Origin: Azospirillum rugosum
Lineage (GTDB): Bacteria; Pseudomonadota; Alphaproteobacteria; Azospirillales; Azospirillaceae
NCBI RefSeq assembly: GCF_017876155.1
Contig: NZ_JAGINP010000015.1
Coordinates: forward strand, 124,001 to 188,000
DNA: 64,000 nt
Reading direction: 5' to 3'
A model generated the notes under the pieces. The model was given only the letters and a program-made list of their open reading frames with translations, was not told where the DNA came from and made no database searches. Made by a program: the position numbers and the translations under genes. Position 1 is the stretch's first letter; each line of letters opens with the position of its first letter. Shown here piece after piece: positions 35,843 through 44,708 of the stretch.

Positions 35843-36247
35843 ATGCTCCACCGTTCCCTGGGCGCCGCCGTCGCCGCGCTTGCCCTGCTGTCGGCCCCGG
35901 CCATGGCCCAGAACATCCCCAACGGTCTGGTCGGCACCAACGTGACCAATTCCATGAACATGGCCGCCGGCATCGGCAACACCGCCAAGCAGAAGACCAC
36001 GAGCCTGCAGGCGTCGCCGTTCGGGTCGCTGGTCAACACCAATGTGGCCAACTCCACCAACGTCGCCGCCGGCATCGGCAACACCGCCAAGCAGAAGACC
36101 ACCGGCATCCAAAGCAATGGCGTCCATGTCGGGCTGAACTTCACGGGCCGCGGGCCCCTGGTCAGCACCGACGTGAGCACCGCCGCCAACGTCGCCGCCG
36201 GCATCGGCAACACCGCCAAGCAGCGGAGCCTCGGCGTCCAGCGCTGA
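35843..36247 (+). CDS. Small secreted AAGIGN-repeat protein, second type
   Basis: 134 residues, AAGGAGG 7 bases before the ATG. Signal peptide AAVAALALLSAPAMAQ. Three repeats: SMNMAAGIGNTAKQKTTSLQ, STNVAAGIGNTAKQKTTGIQ and AANVAAGIGNTAKQRSLGVQ, spaced by 20-30 residue linkers. Clearly the same family as the 35249 protein. It lies in the segment between the inverted arms. Confidence 0.78.
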   Translation: MLHRSLGAAVAALALLSAPAMAQNIPNGLVGTNVTNSMNMAAGIGNTAKQKTTSLQASPFGSLVNTNVANSTNVAAGIGNTAKQKTTGIQSNGVHVGLNFTGRGPLVSTDVSTAANVAAGIGNTAKQRSLGVQR

Positions 36248-36264
36248 CCTCCCGGCAGATGGCC

Positions 36265-36291
36265 GACCGGTCCCGGGCCAAGGGGCCGGTC
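36265..36291 (+). terminator. Hairpin after the 35843 gene
   Basis: 10-bp stem GACCGGTCCC (36265-36274) with GGGGCCGGTC (36282-36291), one G-U pair, 7-base loop. Confidence 0.5.
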
Positions 36292-36332
36292 GCCGCGCTA
36301 GTCTTGTTCCTATCCCGAACCAGGAGGCGTCC

Positions 36333-36701
36333 ATGCCCAGGATTGCCGCTCTCCTTCCCGTCGTCGCCGCTGTGCTGCTGCTGTCGTCCGGCGCCCATGC
36401 CGAAAGCCTGAGCTGCCAGACGGTCAACGGCCAGACCATGTGCATGCGCGGCTCAGGGTCGCTGAGCTGCCAGACGGTGAACGGCCAGACCATCTGCCAG
36501 CAAGGGTCCGGCTCCCTGACCTGCCAGACCGTCAACAAGCGCACCGTCTGCTCGTCCGACCCCAAGGCCGTTCCGGGACCGGAGGCGATGCCCCAACTTC
36601 CGCCCGATCTGAAGGGCAGCCTCGATCAGGACGTCACCGTGGAGCAGGACGGCGGCAAGCTCCGCGTCCGCGCCGGAGGCGTCGACGTGCGCATCGAATA
36701 G
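36333..36701 (+). CDS. Small secreted cysteine-pair repeat protein
   Basis: 122 residues, AGGAGG before the ATG. Signal peptide LLPVVAAVLLLSSGAHAE. Then three tandem 18-residue units of the form SLSCQTVNGQTxCxxGSG, each with two cysteines 8 residues apart that could close a small disulfide loop. A linker with PGPEAMPQLPPDLKG and a charged end DVTVEQDGGKLRVRAGGVDV follow. No family recognised. The second gene between the inverted arms. Confidence 0.75.
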   Translation: MPRIAALLPVVAAVLLLSSGAHAESLSCQTVNGQTMCMRGSGSLSCQTVNGQTICQQGSGSLTCQTVNKRTVCSSDPKAVPGPEAMPQLPPDLKGSLDQDVTVEQDGGKLRVRAGGVDVRIE

Positions 36702-36885
36702 GTCACGGGCGGGGAATCCGGTTTTCAAGCGCCGGCTTCCACCGACCTGTCCGGGGATGAAGAATGCTCAAGCGTGGCTTCGCCAGGGAAACTGGCGGAG
36801 CCATAAGGCTTTTGGGGCATCCTGTCCGGTCGGGCCGCGGCCGTTTTCCGCACAACTTCTCCGCACAAGCTTCCCGCACGCGGCA

Positions 36886-36917
36886 ACCCCCGGCCGGAGG
36901 GTGTCCGGCCGGGGGGT
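36886..36917 (-). terminator. Terminator hairpin of copy B
   Basis: ACCCCCGGCCGGA (36886-36898) pairs with TCCGGCCGGGGGGT (36904-36917) around a 5-base loop, with one extra G compared with copy A. Confidence 0.6.
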
Positions 36918-36955
36918 CTGGAAGATGGATGGGGATGAGGGGGCCGGGGGCCGTC

Positions 36956-37318
36956 TTACTTCTGGATGCCGAAGGCGTTCTGCTTGGCGAAGTTGCCGAC
37001 GCCGGCGGCCAGGTTGTTGGCGTCGAACATGTTCGGCCCGCCGACCGGCGCGCCCAGCGGGCCGACCCGCGGCGTCTTCTGCAGCACCGTGCCGTTCTGC
37101 ACCGCCAGGTTGCCGACGCCCGCCGCCGTGTTGCCCATCGTCACCACGTTCGGCCCGCCGAGGAACCCGCCGCCCTTCTGCATCGTGAAGGCGTTCTGCT
37201 TGGCCACGTTGCCGATCCCGGCCGCCGTGTTGTTCAGGCTGGTGATGTTCTGCGCCATGGCCGGCGCCGACAGCAGGGCGAGCGTGGCGAAACCGGCGAG
37301 CAGCGAGGTGCGGATCAT
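36956..37318 (-). CDS. Small secreted AAGxGN-repeat protein, copy B
   Basis: 120 residues, same length as copy A at 35249 and identical except for two substitutions I can see (Lys for Arg after AFTMQ, and Phe for Tyr in NAFGIQK). Same signal peptide and ribosome site (AGGAG). It reads in the opposite direction at the far arm of the inverted repeat. Confidence 0.8.
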   Translation of the reverse strand: MIRTSLLAGFATLALLSAPAMAQNITSLNNTAAGIGNVAKQNAFTMQKGGGFLGGPNVVTMGNTAAGVGNLAVQNGTVLQKTPRVGPLGAPVGGPNMFDANNLAAGVGNFAKQNAFGIQK

Positions 37319-37433
37319 GGTGGTCTCCTGGGGCTGGGTGGGGGCTTTGGGGGGCCGGGGCTCTCCGCCGCGGCGTTCGTCGATGACCAAACCCTACCCA
37401 AACCCCGCCACACCGGCTGTGAACCGCCCCACA

Positions 37434-37869
37434 CCAGCCCGCGCTTTCCAAACAGCCCGGTCACGAAACCGGCGTCATCCGACCCAACGCCATCAGGACC
37501 GATGCGGGATCAGGTCCGCGGGACGGGCCAGGGAAAAGATGCCGTCCACGAACTCGAAGCGGTCGCGGTGGCCGACATAGCCATGTGACCATCAAGTCGA
37601 AATGGCAGGGAGCAGGTAGAACCGAGATTGATTGCCCACCCACCAGTCAGCTAGCTTCTTCTCCGAAGACGCTCGACCGGGCACCTGGTATCCACACCGC
37701 GATACAGTTTCAATGACAAACGCGTCCGTCATGCCGCTCACCGTTACGGGCCGTCTCGCCATCTCCGCACCGAGCGCCGCCCCTCCAGCCATGCGGTCGA
37801 CAGGGGTGTAAGCCAAGCCCCGCCGCCACGGTGTGGCCGCCACGCCAGAAATCGACGCAAAAACATCGG
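37434..37869. other. Intergenic region, possible gene remnants
   Basis: No confident gene. On the minus strand an open stretch at about 37488-37590 encodes GHRDRFEFVDGIFSLARPAD and then stops, and looks like the C-terminal end of a lost gene. Just upstream a 94-residue frame (37592-37876) ends ADWWVGNQSRFYLLPAIST; it has no good start and no family. Base composition drops towards AT near 37870. Confidence 0.35.
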
Positions 37870-40578
37870 ATGTCAATATTGCGAATTCCTAAGATATACA
37901 CCGCTCTGTCGATTGCATTCATTCCGGCAATACTGATAATTCTTGATGTCTTTGGCCCATTTCTGACAAACCCTCTGTACCTGTACAGCGGTCTCGGCAT
38001 TGGTGTCGGCTCAGCGCTGCTGCCCGGATTGCCCACGATCGACCCGAACGTCGGCACGACGTCGCTTTCGCTGGGCGCGCGAGCCGCGTTCGACGTGCTG
38101 TCCGGCCGCCTGCCGCTTTGGAATCACTTCGAGGGGCTGGGGGCGCCGCTGCTGGGTGAAATGCAGTCGGCCGCCCTTTTTCCGCCGACGTGGCTGCTGG
38201 CCTTGCCGCACGGGCAGGTGATCGAGCACGCGTTGCTGCAGGCGTTGGCCGGAACCGGCACCTACCTGTTCCTGCGGGCGTTCGGCCTGCGCAGGGGGGC
38301 CGCTCTGGCCGCCGCCCTTCTGTTCGAGGTGAACGGCGTTTTCGCGTGGCTGCGCAACGCGGTCTTCAATCCGGTGGCGTTCCTGCCCTGGCTGTTCCTC
38401 ACCATCGAATCCCTGCGGGCCGCCGCCATCGCCGAGGCCCCCCTGTCCGGGCGCCTGCCGCCGGTCTGCCTGGGCGCCGCCATGGCCGCCATGGCGCTGT
38501 ATGCCGGCTTTCCGGAACAGGTGTATCTCTACGCGATCCTGCTGATCGGCTGGGTGGTGTTCCGCAGCGCCGGCATGGACGCCCGGCAGATCCGGCGCTT
38601 CGTCCTGGACCTGCTGCTGACGGCCCTTCTGGCGGCCGCCCTCAGCGCACCGCTTCTTCTGGCTTTTGCCGAATTCCTGACCGAAGCCGCCTTGTCGGGA
38701 CACAGCGAGCACGGCTTCTACGGAGTCTGGCTCCCCTCCGCCGCGCTTCTGCACTATGTGATGCCGTACGTCTACGGGCCGATTTTCGACTCTCCGGTCC
38801 CCGTCATCAGGTCCGTGTGGTCGGCCATCGGCGGATACATCGGCTTCATGCCGGTGGTCCTGGCTTTCGCCGGGGTGTTCCTGGCCGACCGGCGGCCGGT
38901 GAAGGTGCTGCTGGTGGCGTGGATCGTCATCGCCGTCGGGGTAAGCCACGGCTTGCCGGGGGTCTACCAGGCCTTCATGGCCTTGCCCCTGGCGAGGATC
39001 GCCGCGTCGTTCCGCTACCTGAATCCGAGTTGGATTTTCTGCTTCGCCGTCCTCGCCGCCTTGTTCCTCGACCGGGTTCCGGATCTGCCGCGGCCGGTCT
39101 TGAGGCGGGTCATGGCCGGGGCGGTCGCCGCCGCCCTGCTGTCGGTCGCCCTGGCCGCGGTGCCGGCCTTTCCGGCGATCGGCGATCTCTGGAAGATCGC
39201 GACCGACGTGCAGGCGGGTTTCCTCATCGGCGCGTTCGTCGCCGTGGCGCTGCTCTCCGGCGCAACCTTGTGGGCCTCGCGCCGTGCGGAGACGGGACGG
39301 GTCGCCATCCTGCTCTCGGCGCTTCTCATAGGGGAGGCGACGGCGTGGTTCCTGGTTCCCTATCTGTCTTACCCGCGCACGGGCACGCTCGACGCTGACG
39401 CCGTTGCCTTCCTGAAGGCGAACATCGGCTTCCAACGGGTCGCCGAGACGGCCGGGCACCGCCTGGGGCCGAATTACGGAAGCCTTTTCGGCATCGCGAC
39501 GCTTCATTACGACGATCTTCCGGCGCCGCAGCGCACGGCCGACCACATCCGGAATCACCTGGACCCTTATGCCAACCCGACGGTCTTCCAGCCCTGGTTC
39601 CCCTATCTGGAACCGGAGCAGCGCGCCGACCGGGAGACGCTGTTCCGCGAACGCCTTCCCCGCTACGCCCAGGCCGGCGTGAAGTACGTGCTCGGCGGGC
39701 CAGACATCGGCGCCGAAACGGCCGTCCGCCTGGAACCGCAGGGGCACACGCCCCACGCCGTCGCGGCGGGCGAGTGGGTCGAGATGACCGGCCGCCTGCC
39801 GTCCGGACGCGCCATGGACGTGTCGGAGGTCTCCCTGCTGGTCGCGACCTACGGCAACACGGCGGACGGTTGGGCGAAGGTGACGCTCTGCGTGCACGGC
39901 GACTGCGCCGACGGGGTGTCGGACATCGGCCAGGCGCAGGACAACAGCCCGCTGACCGTCGGGCTGTCCCGCCCGGTGCGCATCGCCGCCGGCCAGGACT
40001 ACACCGTGCGCTTCGAAAAGCTGGACGGCGAACGGCCCCTGGCGCTGTGGATCCGGCCGAAGGCCGACGCCACGCCCTTTTCGGCCGCCGGGCCGGGCGG
40101 CCCCCTCAAGGACGGCTACGCGCCGGAGGTGCGGTTCACCACCCACACCGGCCTGACGCCCGTCCATCGAAGCCCGACCATGGTCGTCTACGAGATTCCG
40201 GGGGTACGGGATTACGTCTCGGCCGAAGGCTGCACGCTGACCCCAGTGACGCGGGATCGCGTCGACACCGTTTGCACGCGCCCATCCACGCTGGTCCGCC
40301 TGGAGGTGCACATGCACGGCTGGCGGGCGACCGTCAACGGGACGCCCGTGCCGATCGGATTGTCCGACGACACGTTCCAGACCATTGAACTGCCGGCGGG
40401 GGCCGCGCGGGTGGACTTCACCTACGCGCCGACGGGAATGAACGCCGCTCTCGCCGCGGCGGCGGCCGCCCTGCTTCTGATCCTCGCCGTCCTGGCCCGC
40501 AGCCTCGGCGCCCGTCTTGCCGCAGCGATCCGGGGACGGCCGGAGCGGGCGGCCGCGCCGGGCGGGGCGACGCGGTGA
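37870..40578 (+). CDS. Polytopic membrane protein, YfhO/GT-C-like
   Basis: 902 residues from the ATG at 37870; the longer start adds a polar stretch before the first membrane segment. About 12-14 hydrophobic segments fill residues 5-520 and one closes the protein near 875. Early motif PLYLYSGLGIG, then LPLWNHFEGLGAPLLGEMQS, which resembles the first large loop of YfhO-type GT-C glycosyltransferases. A 330-residue soluble region follows and probably faces the periplasm. YfhO proteins transfer sugars from polyprenol carriers outside the membrane. Its stop is 9 bases from the convergent 40588 gene. Confidence 0.75.
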   Translation: MSILRIPKIYTALSIAFIPAILIILDVFGPFLTNPLYLYSGLGIGVGSALLPGLPTIDPNVGTTSLSLGARAAFDVLSGRLPLWNHFEGLGAPLLGEMQSAALFPPTWLLALPHGQVIEHALLQALAGTGTYLFLRAFGLRRGAALAAALLFEVNGVFAWLRNAVFNPVAFLPWLFLTIESLRAAAIAEAPLSGRLPPVCLGAAMAAMALYAGFPEQVYLYAILLIGWVVFRSAGMDARQIRRFVLDLLLTALLAAALSAPLLLAFAEFLTEAALSGHSEHGFYGVWLPSAALLHYVMPYVYGPIFDSPVPVIRSVWSAIGGYIGFMPVVLAFAGVFLADRRPVKVLLVAWIVIAVGVSHGLPGVYQAFMALPLARIAASFRYLNPSWIFCFAVLAALFLDRVPDLPRPVLRRVMAGAVAAALLSVALAAVPAFPAIGDLWKIATDVQAGFLIGAFVAVALLSGATLWASRRAETGRVAILLSALLIGEATAWFLVPYLSYPRTGTLDADAVAFLKANIGFQRVAETAGHRLGPNYGSLFGIATLHYDDLPAPQRTADHIRNHLDPYANPTVFQPWFPYLEPEQRADRETLFRERLPRYAQAGVKYVLGGPDIGAETAVRLEPQGHTPHAVAAGEWVEMTGRLPSGRAMDVSEVSLLVATYGNTADGWAKVTLCVHGDCADGVSDIGQAQDNSPLTVGLSRPVRIAAGQDYTVRFEKLDGERPLALWIRPKADATPFSAAGPGGPLKDGYAPEVRFTTHTGLTPVHRSPTMVVYEIPGVRDYVSAEGCTLTPVTRDRVDTVCTRPSTLVRLEVHMHGWRATVNGTPVPIGLSDDTFQTIELPAGAARVDFTYAPTGMNAALAAAAAALLLILAVLARSLGARLAAAIRGRPERAAAPGGATR

Positions 40579-40587
40579 GCGGATGCG

Positions 40588-42471
40588 CTATTTCGCCGTC
40601 CCGGACGCGGCTTCCCCACCCGGATCCCGCGGGGGCGGCGCCAGGAACCGCTCCATCGGCAGCTGGATCACGTCGGCCTGCGGCGAGCCCGGCGCCGGCA
40701 GGCCGGGCACGATCTGGACATGGGCGTAGCGGTTGAAGAGCTGGTTGAAGGCGGCGTCGCCCATCTCCGGGAAGTAGGGCCGGAAGAAGCCCAGCGCGGG
40801 CGCGATCTGGACATGCTGGAGCGACCGGTAGCCCAACCCCTGCATCAGCGCCCCCGGCAGCATGCCGCCGCGCAGGACCCAGCCCTGGGGGTGGGCGGCG
40901 GCGCTCTCGGCGAAGGCCGCGGTCACCGGCGTGGCCGGCCGGTGGAAGATCGGCCAGGCGGACTGGATCGGGTTGAAGCCGCCGAAGCCGACCGCGTTGA
41001 CGGCCAGGGCGCAGAGGATCAGGGCGAAGCCGCCCTGCGCCGCGGGCAGCATCCCGCGCGCGCCCAGCCAGACCACGACGGCGAGCGGCGGCAGGATGGC
41101 GAGGTCGGTGAGGTTGTTCGCCAGCCGGCCCGCGAGGTTGTCCAGGCCGCCGTTCGCCGCCGCCCAGGCCAGCCCCACGGTCAGCGCCGCGACGGCGAAG
41201 CGCCCCCAGGACAGCCGCACCGCTGCGGCCCGCAGCAGCACGAGCGCGAGGACGAGCAGAAGCAGGCCCGCGGCGAAGACCATGCGGTTGCCCGGCACCT
41301 TGTCCCACAGCAGGACACGCCCCCAGCCGCTCGGGACCGGGGCCAGCATCCAGACCGACATCAGCGCGAAGGCGGCCAGCGGCAGGGCAAGCTGGCGCAG
41401 CAGCGCCGTGCGCGCAGGCCCGCCCTGGCGCAGGACCGTCCCGAGCCGGCCATAGTCGAGGAACACCAGCGCCAGCAGCAGAAGGTAACTTCCCCCCGTC
41501 GCCACCTCGCAGATGTTCAGGCCGAGCAGATCCCGGTAGTCGTCCGTGCTGACCAGGAACGGAAGGAACTGGGCGAGGTAGAGCGGCAGCGGCACGCCGC
41601 CGCCGCCCAGCGAGCGCGAGCCGGGATAGACCGTCGCCGCCATGGCCCGGATCGGCTCATGCAGGTAGAGCCCGGTCAGCCCGATGCCGACCGCGGCCCC
41701 GAGCAGGCAGGGCAGAAGCCTGCGCGGGCGCAGGGCGTCGGGCCGGAAGGCGAGCAGCAGCGCCCCGCCGGCGAAGGCCAGCGGAATGACGACGGGGGGA
41801 TACAGGTGGCTGAGCAGCCAGAAGGCCGTCACATAGGCCATCAGCGCCGCGTGCAGATGCCAGGGCAGCCGGGCGAGGGCGGCCAGAAGCAGCCAGGGGA
41901 AGATCGCCAGGAGCGGCCCCGTCGTCGTCCACCAGAACTGGGCGTAGCTGGTGAAGAACAGCGCGCAGGACGCCGCCGCCGACCAGGCCCGGCCGAAGCC
42001 GAAGGCGACGAACAGGCGATGGTAGCCGGCCAGGAACAGGACGATGAAGACGGCGTGCGAGAAGGAGAAGGCCCAGGCCGGGTCGACCGCGAAGAAGGGC
42101 CAGAACTGCGGCTTGAACGCCAGCCCCCAGTCGAGCAGCGGCAGGGCGTTGAAGTTGCGCAGGTCCTCGGCGTAGGGAGACAGCGCGTTGAAACGTCCGA
42201 AGCCGTTGTTGACCGCGATCTGGACGAAGGGCGTCCACACCGCCCATTCGTCGGACCGGATCGGCTTCGGCGTGCCGGCCACCAGCCCCTCGCCCGGCGC
42301 CCCGATCCCGCCGAGCGCCACCCCGTAGGACGACGGGGTCCAGCCGAGCGCCGTGTAGACCAGGCCGGCCAGGACGACGGCCAGGACGAAGACGTCCGGC
42401 CAGGACCGGCTCCGCTCCCGGCCGGGGAAAGCCACCGCAACCGTTGCAAGAATTCGGGACAGGCGTTCCAT
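40588..42471 (-). CDS. Polytopic membrane protein, probable GT-C-type glycosyltransferase
   Basis: 627 residues with about 12 hydrophobic segments. The loop after the first segment has PIRSDEWAVWTPFVQIAVNN, with an Asp-Glu pair of the kind GT-C enzymes use for catalysis. Later segments include ALFFTSYAQFWWTTTGPLLA. The last 120 residues are soluble (GFNPIQSAWPIFHRPATPV). It looks like one of the large uncharacterised membrane proteins common in glycan clusters (DUF7657-like). It is the only leftward gene in this rightward block. Confidence 0.7.
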   Translation of the reverse strand: MERLSRILATVAVAFPGRERSRSWPDVFVLAVVLAGLVYTALGWTPSSYGVALGGIGAPGEGLVAGTPKPIRSDEWAVWTPFVQIAVNNGFGRFNALSPYAEDLRNFNALPLLDWGLAFKPQFWPFFAVDPAWAFSFSHAVFIVLFLAGYHRLFVAFGFGRAWSAAASCALFFTSYAQFWWTTTGPLLAIFPWLLLAALARLPWHLHAALMAYVTAFWLLSHLYPPVVIPLAFAGGALLLAFRPDALRPRRLLPCLLGAAVGIGLTGLYLHEPIRAMAATVYPGSRSLGGGGVPLPLYLAQFLPFLVSTDDYRDLLGLNICEVATGGSYLLLLALVFLDYGRLGTVLRQGGPARTALLRQLALPLAAFALMSVWMLAPVPSGWGRVLLWDKVPGNRMVFAAGLLLLVLALVLLRAAAVRLSWGRFAVAALTVGLAWAAANGGLDNLAGRLANNLTDLAILPPLAVVVWLGARGMLPAAQGGFALILCALAVNAVGFGGFNPIQSAWPIFHRPATPVTAAFAESAAAHPQGWVLRGGMLPGALMQGLGYRSLQHVQIAPALGFFRPYFPEMGDAAFNQLFNRYAHVQIVPGLPAPGSPQADVIQLPMERFLAPPPRDPGGEAASGTAK

Positions 42472-42772
42472 GGTCGTATCGGCCGTTTCGATCGGGCTTA
42501 AGTCGGTGCGGAGCCTGCTTATCCCAGCGTCACCGTGGCGTCATGGGGAAAAGTTGTTCACTTCCTCATTCGGGCCCTCATTCCCGCGAACTCTCGGTGC
42601 GCATCCGGGCGGCGCTTCGGACGGGCGGGGCGGGCGGGCGAAGCCGGCGCCCCGGATGCTGTACTTTCCCCTCTTCCCATGCTACAAGGCCGAAAAGGTC
42701 TTGGCCGCAGACGCCGGACGGTCTTGGAACGTATAGTTTAGATCATTCGATGAAAGATCCTTGGGCTGTACC
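42472..42772. other. Divergent promoter region
   Basis: 301 bases between divergent genes. The last 60 are AT-rich, with GTATAGTTTAG near 42731 that may be a -10 region for the rightward sugar operon. No gene supportable. Confidence 0.4.
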
Positions 42773-43714
42773 ATGTACTCTCTAATAATTCCGGTCTATA
42801 AAAACGAAGGATCAATTCCGGAACTTATTATTGCTATCGATGATCTGAATCGGGATCTTGGTCATCAGCTGGAAGCCGTGTTCGTTGTCGACGGCAGCCC
42901 GGACAACTCGTACCGTGAGCTGGCGGACCGCCTGGCCAAGGCGACGTTCCGGTCCACCGTCATCTGCCTTTCCCGCAACTTCGGCTCCTTTGCGGCGATC
43001 CGGACCGGCCTGGCCGCGGCGACCGGCCCGCTGTTTGCCGTCATGGCCGCCGATCTCCAGGAACCGCCGGAGCTCGTGCGGGACATGTTCATCGCCTTGC
43101 GCGACGAGGGGATCGACGTCGCGCTGGGCGTTCGGGCCTCACGCGGGGATCCCGGGCTCAGCAAGCTGTTCTCGTCCCTGTTCTGGACCGTCTATTGCCG
43201 CTTCATCCAGCGCGAGATGCCGCAGGGCGGGGTGGACATGTTCGGGTGCAACCAGAAGGTTCGGGACTGCCTGCTGGCGCTGGAGGAGTCCAACAGCACC
43301 CTGGTCGGGCTGCTGCTCTGGATCGGCTTCAAGCGCCGGGAGATCCCCTACCATCGCCGCGCACGGGCCGTCGGAAAGAGCGGGTGGACCTTCCGCCGCA
43401 AGTTCCGCTACATGACCGACAGCATGTTCGCCTTCTCCAATCTGCCGATCATCACGCTGAACGTCGTCGGGTTCCTCGGCGTCGTGGCCTCGATCCTGAT
43501 CGGAAGCGTCGTCCTTCTGTTCTGGGCGTTCGGCCTGATCGACGTCTCCGGCTACACGCCGATCATGCTCAGCATCATGTTCTTCGGCGCTTTGAACATC
43601 TTCGGCCTCGGCCTGCTCGGTTCGTACATCTGGCGAACCTTCGAGAACACCAAGCGCCGGCCGAACTTCATCGAAATGTCACGCGAGCACTTTCTAGGTG
43701 GCCCCCCGCAATGA
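42773..43714 (+). CDS. GtrB-like polyprenol-phosphate glycosyltransferase (GT2)
   Basis: 313 residues from the ATG (a TTG at 42761 is less likely). The GT-A domain has SLIIPVYKNEGSIPELI, VVDGSPDNSY, LSRNFGSFAAIRTGL and AADLQEPPELV (the D-x-Q/D-D type site), typical of GtrB and CsbB enzymes that load a sugar on undecaprenyl phosphate. Two membrane segments near residues 232-258 and 268-292 complete the family layout. Start codon MYSLIIPVYK is the first residue stretch of the fold. The stop overlaps the next gene (ATGA). Confidence 0.9.
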   Translation: MYSLIIPVYKNEGSIPELIIAIDDLNRDLGHQLEAVFVVDGSPDNSYRELADRLAKATFRSTVICLSRNFGSFAAIRTGLAAATGPLFAVMAADLQEPPELVRDMFIALRDEGIDVALGVRASRGDPGLSKLFSSLFWTVYCRFIQREMPQGGVDMFGCNQKVRDCLLALEESNSTLVGLLLWIGFKRREIPYHRRARAVGKSGWTFRRKFRYMTDSMFAFSNLPIITLNVVGFLGVVASILIGSVVLLFWAFGLIDVSGYTPIMLSIMFFGALNIFGLGLLGSYIWRTFENTKRRPNFIEMSREHFLGGPPQ

Positions 43715-44655
43715 GCGTCTTCGTCCATCCCCAGGGCTTGTGCGAGTCCGAAACCATCGGTGACGGAACCCGGATCTGGGCGTTTGCCCATGTCCTGCCG
43801 GGAGCCCGGATCGGCCGCGACTGCAACATCTGCGACCATGTGTTCATCGAGAACGACGTGGTGGTCGGTGACCGCGTGACGATCAAGTGCGGCGTCCAGC
43901 TGTGGGACGGCGTGCGCCTGGAGGACGACGTCTTCGTCGGGCCCAACGTCACCTTCACCAACGACCCGTTTCCGCGCAGCAAGATCTATCCCGAACGCTT
44001 CGCGCAGACGGTCGTCGCGCGCGGCGCCTCGATCGGGGCCAACGCCACCATCCTGCCCGGCGTGCGGATCGGCGCCAACGCCATGGTCGGGGCGGGGGCG
44101 GTCGTGACGCGGGACGTCCCGGCCAACGCGGTCATCGTCGGCAACCCCGCGACCATCGTGAACTACGCGAACGCGGTCCACGACACCCCCGCCACCTTCA
44201 ACACGACCCAGCAGGTCGGGGTGCGGGAGTGCTCGGTGCCCGGCGTGACCGTGCACACCTTCCCCCTGGTGGGCGACATGCGCGGCAAGCTGACGGTGGG
44301 CGAGTTCACCGACCAGGTGCCGTTCGTTCCCAAGCGCTTCTTCATGGTCTTCGACGTGCCCGGGCGCAACGTCCGCGGCCAGCACGCGCACAAGGTCTGC
44401 CACCAGTTCCTGATCTGCACGCACGGGTCCTGCTCGGTCATGGTCGACGACGGCACCCGGCGCGAGGAGATCCGGCTCGACTCCCCCAACCTGGCGGTCT
44501 ACATGCCGCCGATGATCTGGGGCGTGCAGTACAAATATTCGCCCGACGCCGTCCTGCTGGTGTTCGCGTCCGATCCCTACGATGCGAACGACTATGTCCG
44601 GGACTACGACGAGTTCCTGGCCCTCCTCGCCAAGGACCCGCCGGCGCGTCCCTGA
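43711..44655 (+). CDS. fdtD: Bifunctional acetyltransferase / dTDP-4-keto-6-deoxyglucose 3,4-ketoisomerase
   Basis: 314 residues, two enzymes in one. Residues 1-155 are a left-handed beta helix acetyltransferase (hexapeptide repeats such as GDGTRIWAFAHVLPGARIG and GANATILPGVRIGANAMVG). Residues about 170-310 are a WxcM/FdtA-like cupin with KRFFMVFDVPGRNVRGQHAH, where the histidines belong to the active site, and YMPPMIWGVQYKYS. FdtA-type ketoisomerases turn dTDP-4-keto-6-deoxyglucose into the 3-keto form, FdtB aminates it and FdtC acetylates it to dTDP-Fuc3NAc. Such fusions are known (FdtD of Shewanella). The aminotransferase follows directly. Confidence 0.88.
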   Translation: MSVFVHPQGLCESETIGDGTRIWAFAHVLPGARIGRDCNICDHVFIENDVVVGDRVTIKCGVQLWDGVRLEDDVFVGPNVTFTNDPFPRSKIYPERFAQTVVARGASIGANATILPGVRIGANAMVGAGAVVTRDVPANAVIVGNPATIVNYANAVHDTPATFNTTQQVGVRECSVPGVTVHTFPLVGDMRGKLTVGEFTDQVPFVPKRFFMVFDVPGRNVRGQHAHKVCHQFLICTHGSCSVMVDDGTRREEIRLDSPNLAVYMPPMIWGVQYKYSPDAVLLVFASDPYDANDYVRDYDEFLALLAKDPPARP

Positions 44656-44708
44656 CGCCCCTTTCACCCGCCCCGCAAGGACTCCTCACAAGAGGGTTAT
44701 CGCTCCCG

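Larger units (their letters stand above)
36876..37433 (-). repeat. Right arm of ~557-bp inverted repeat
   Basis: Inverted partner of 35133-35689, carrying its own copy of the promoter region, gene and terminator. Both arms keep intact reading frames, which argues for recent duplication or gene conversion. Confidence 0.92.
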
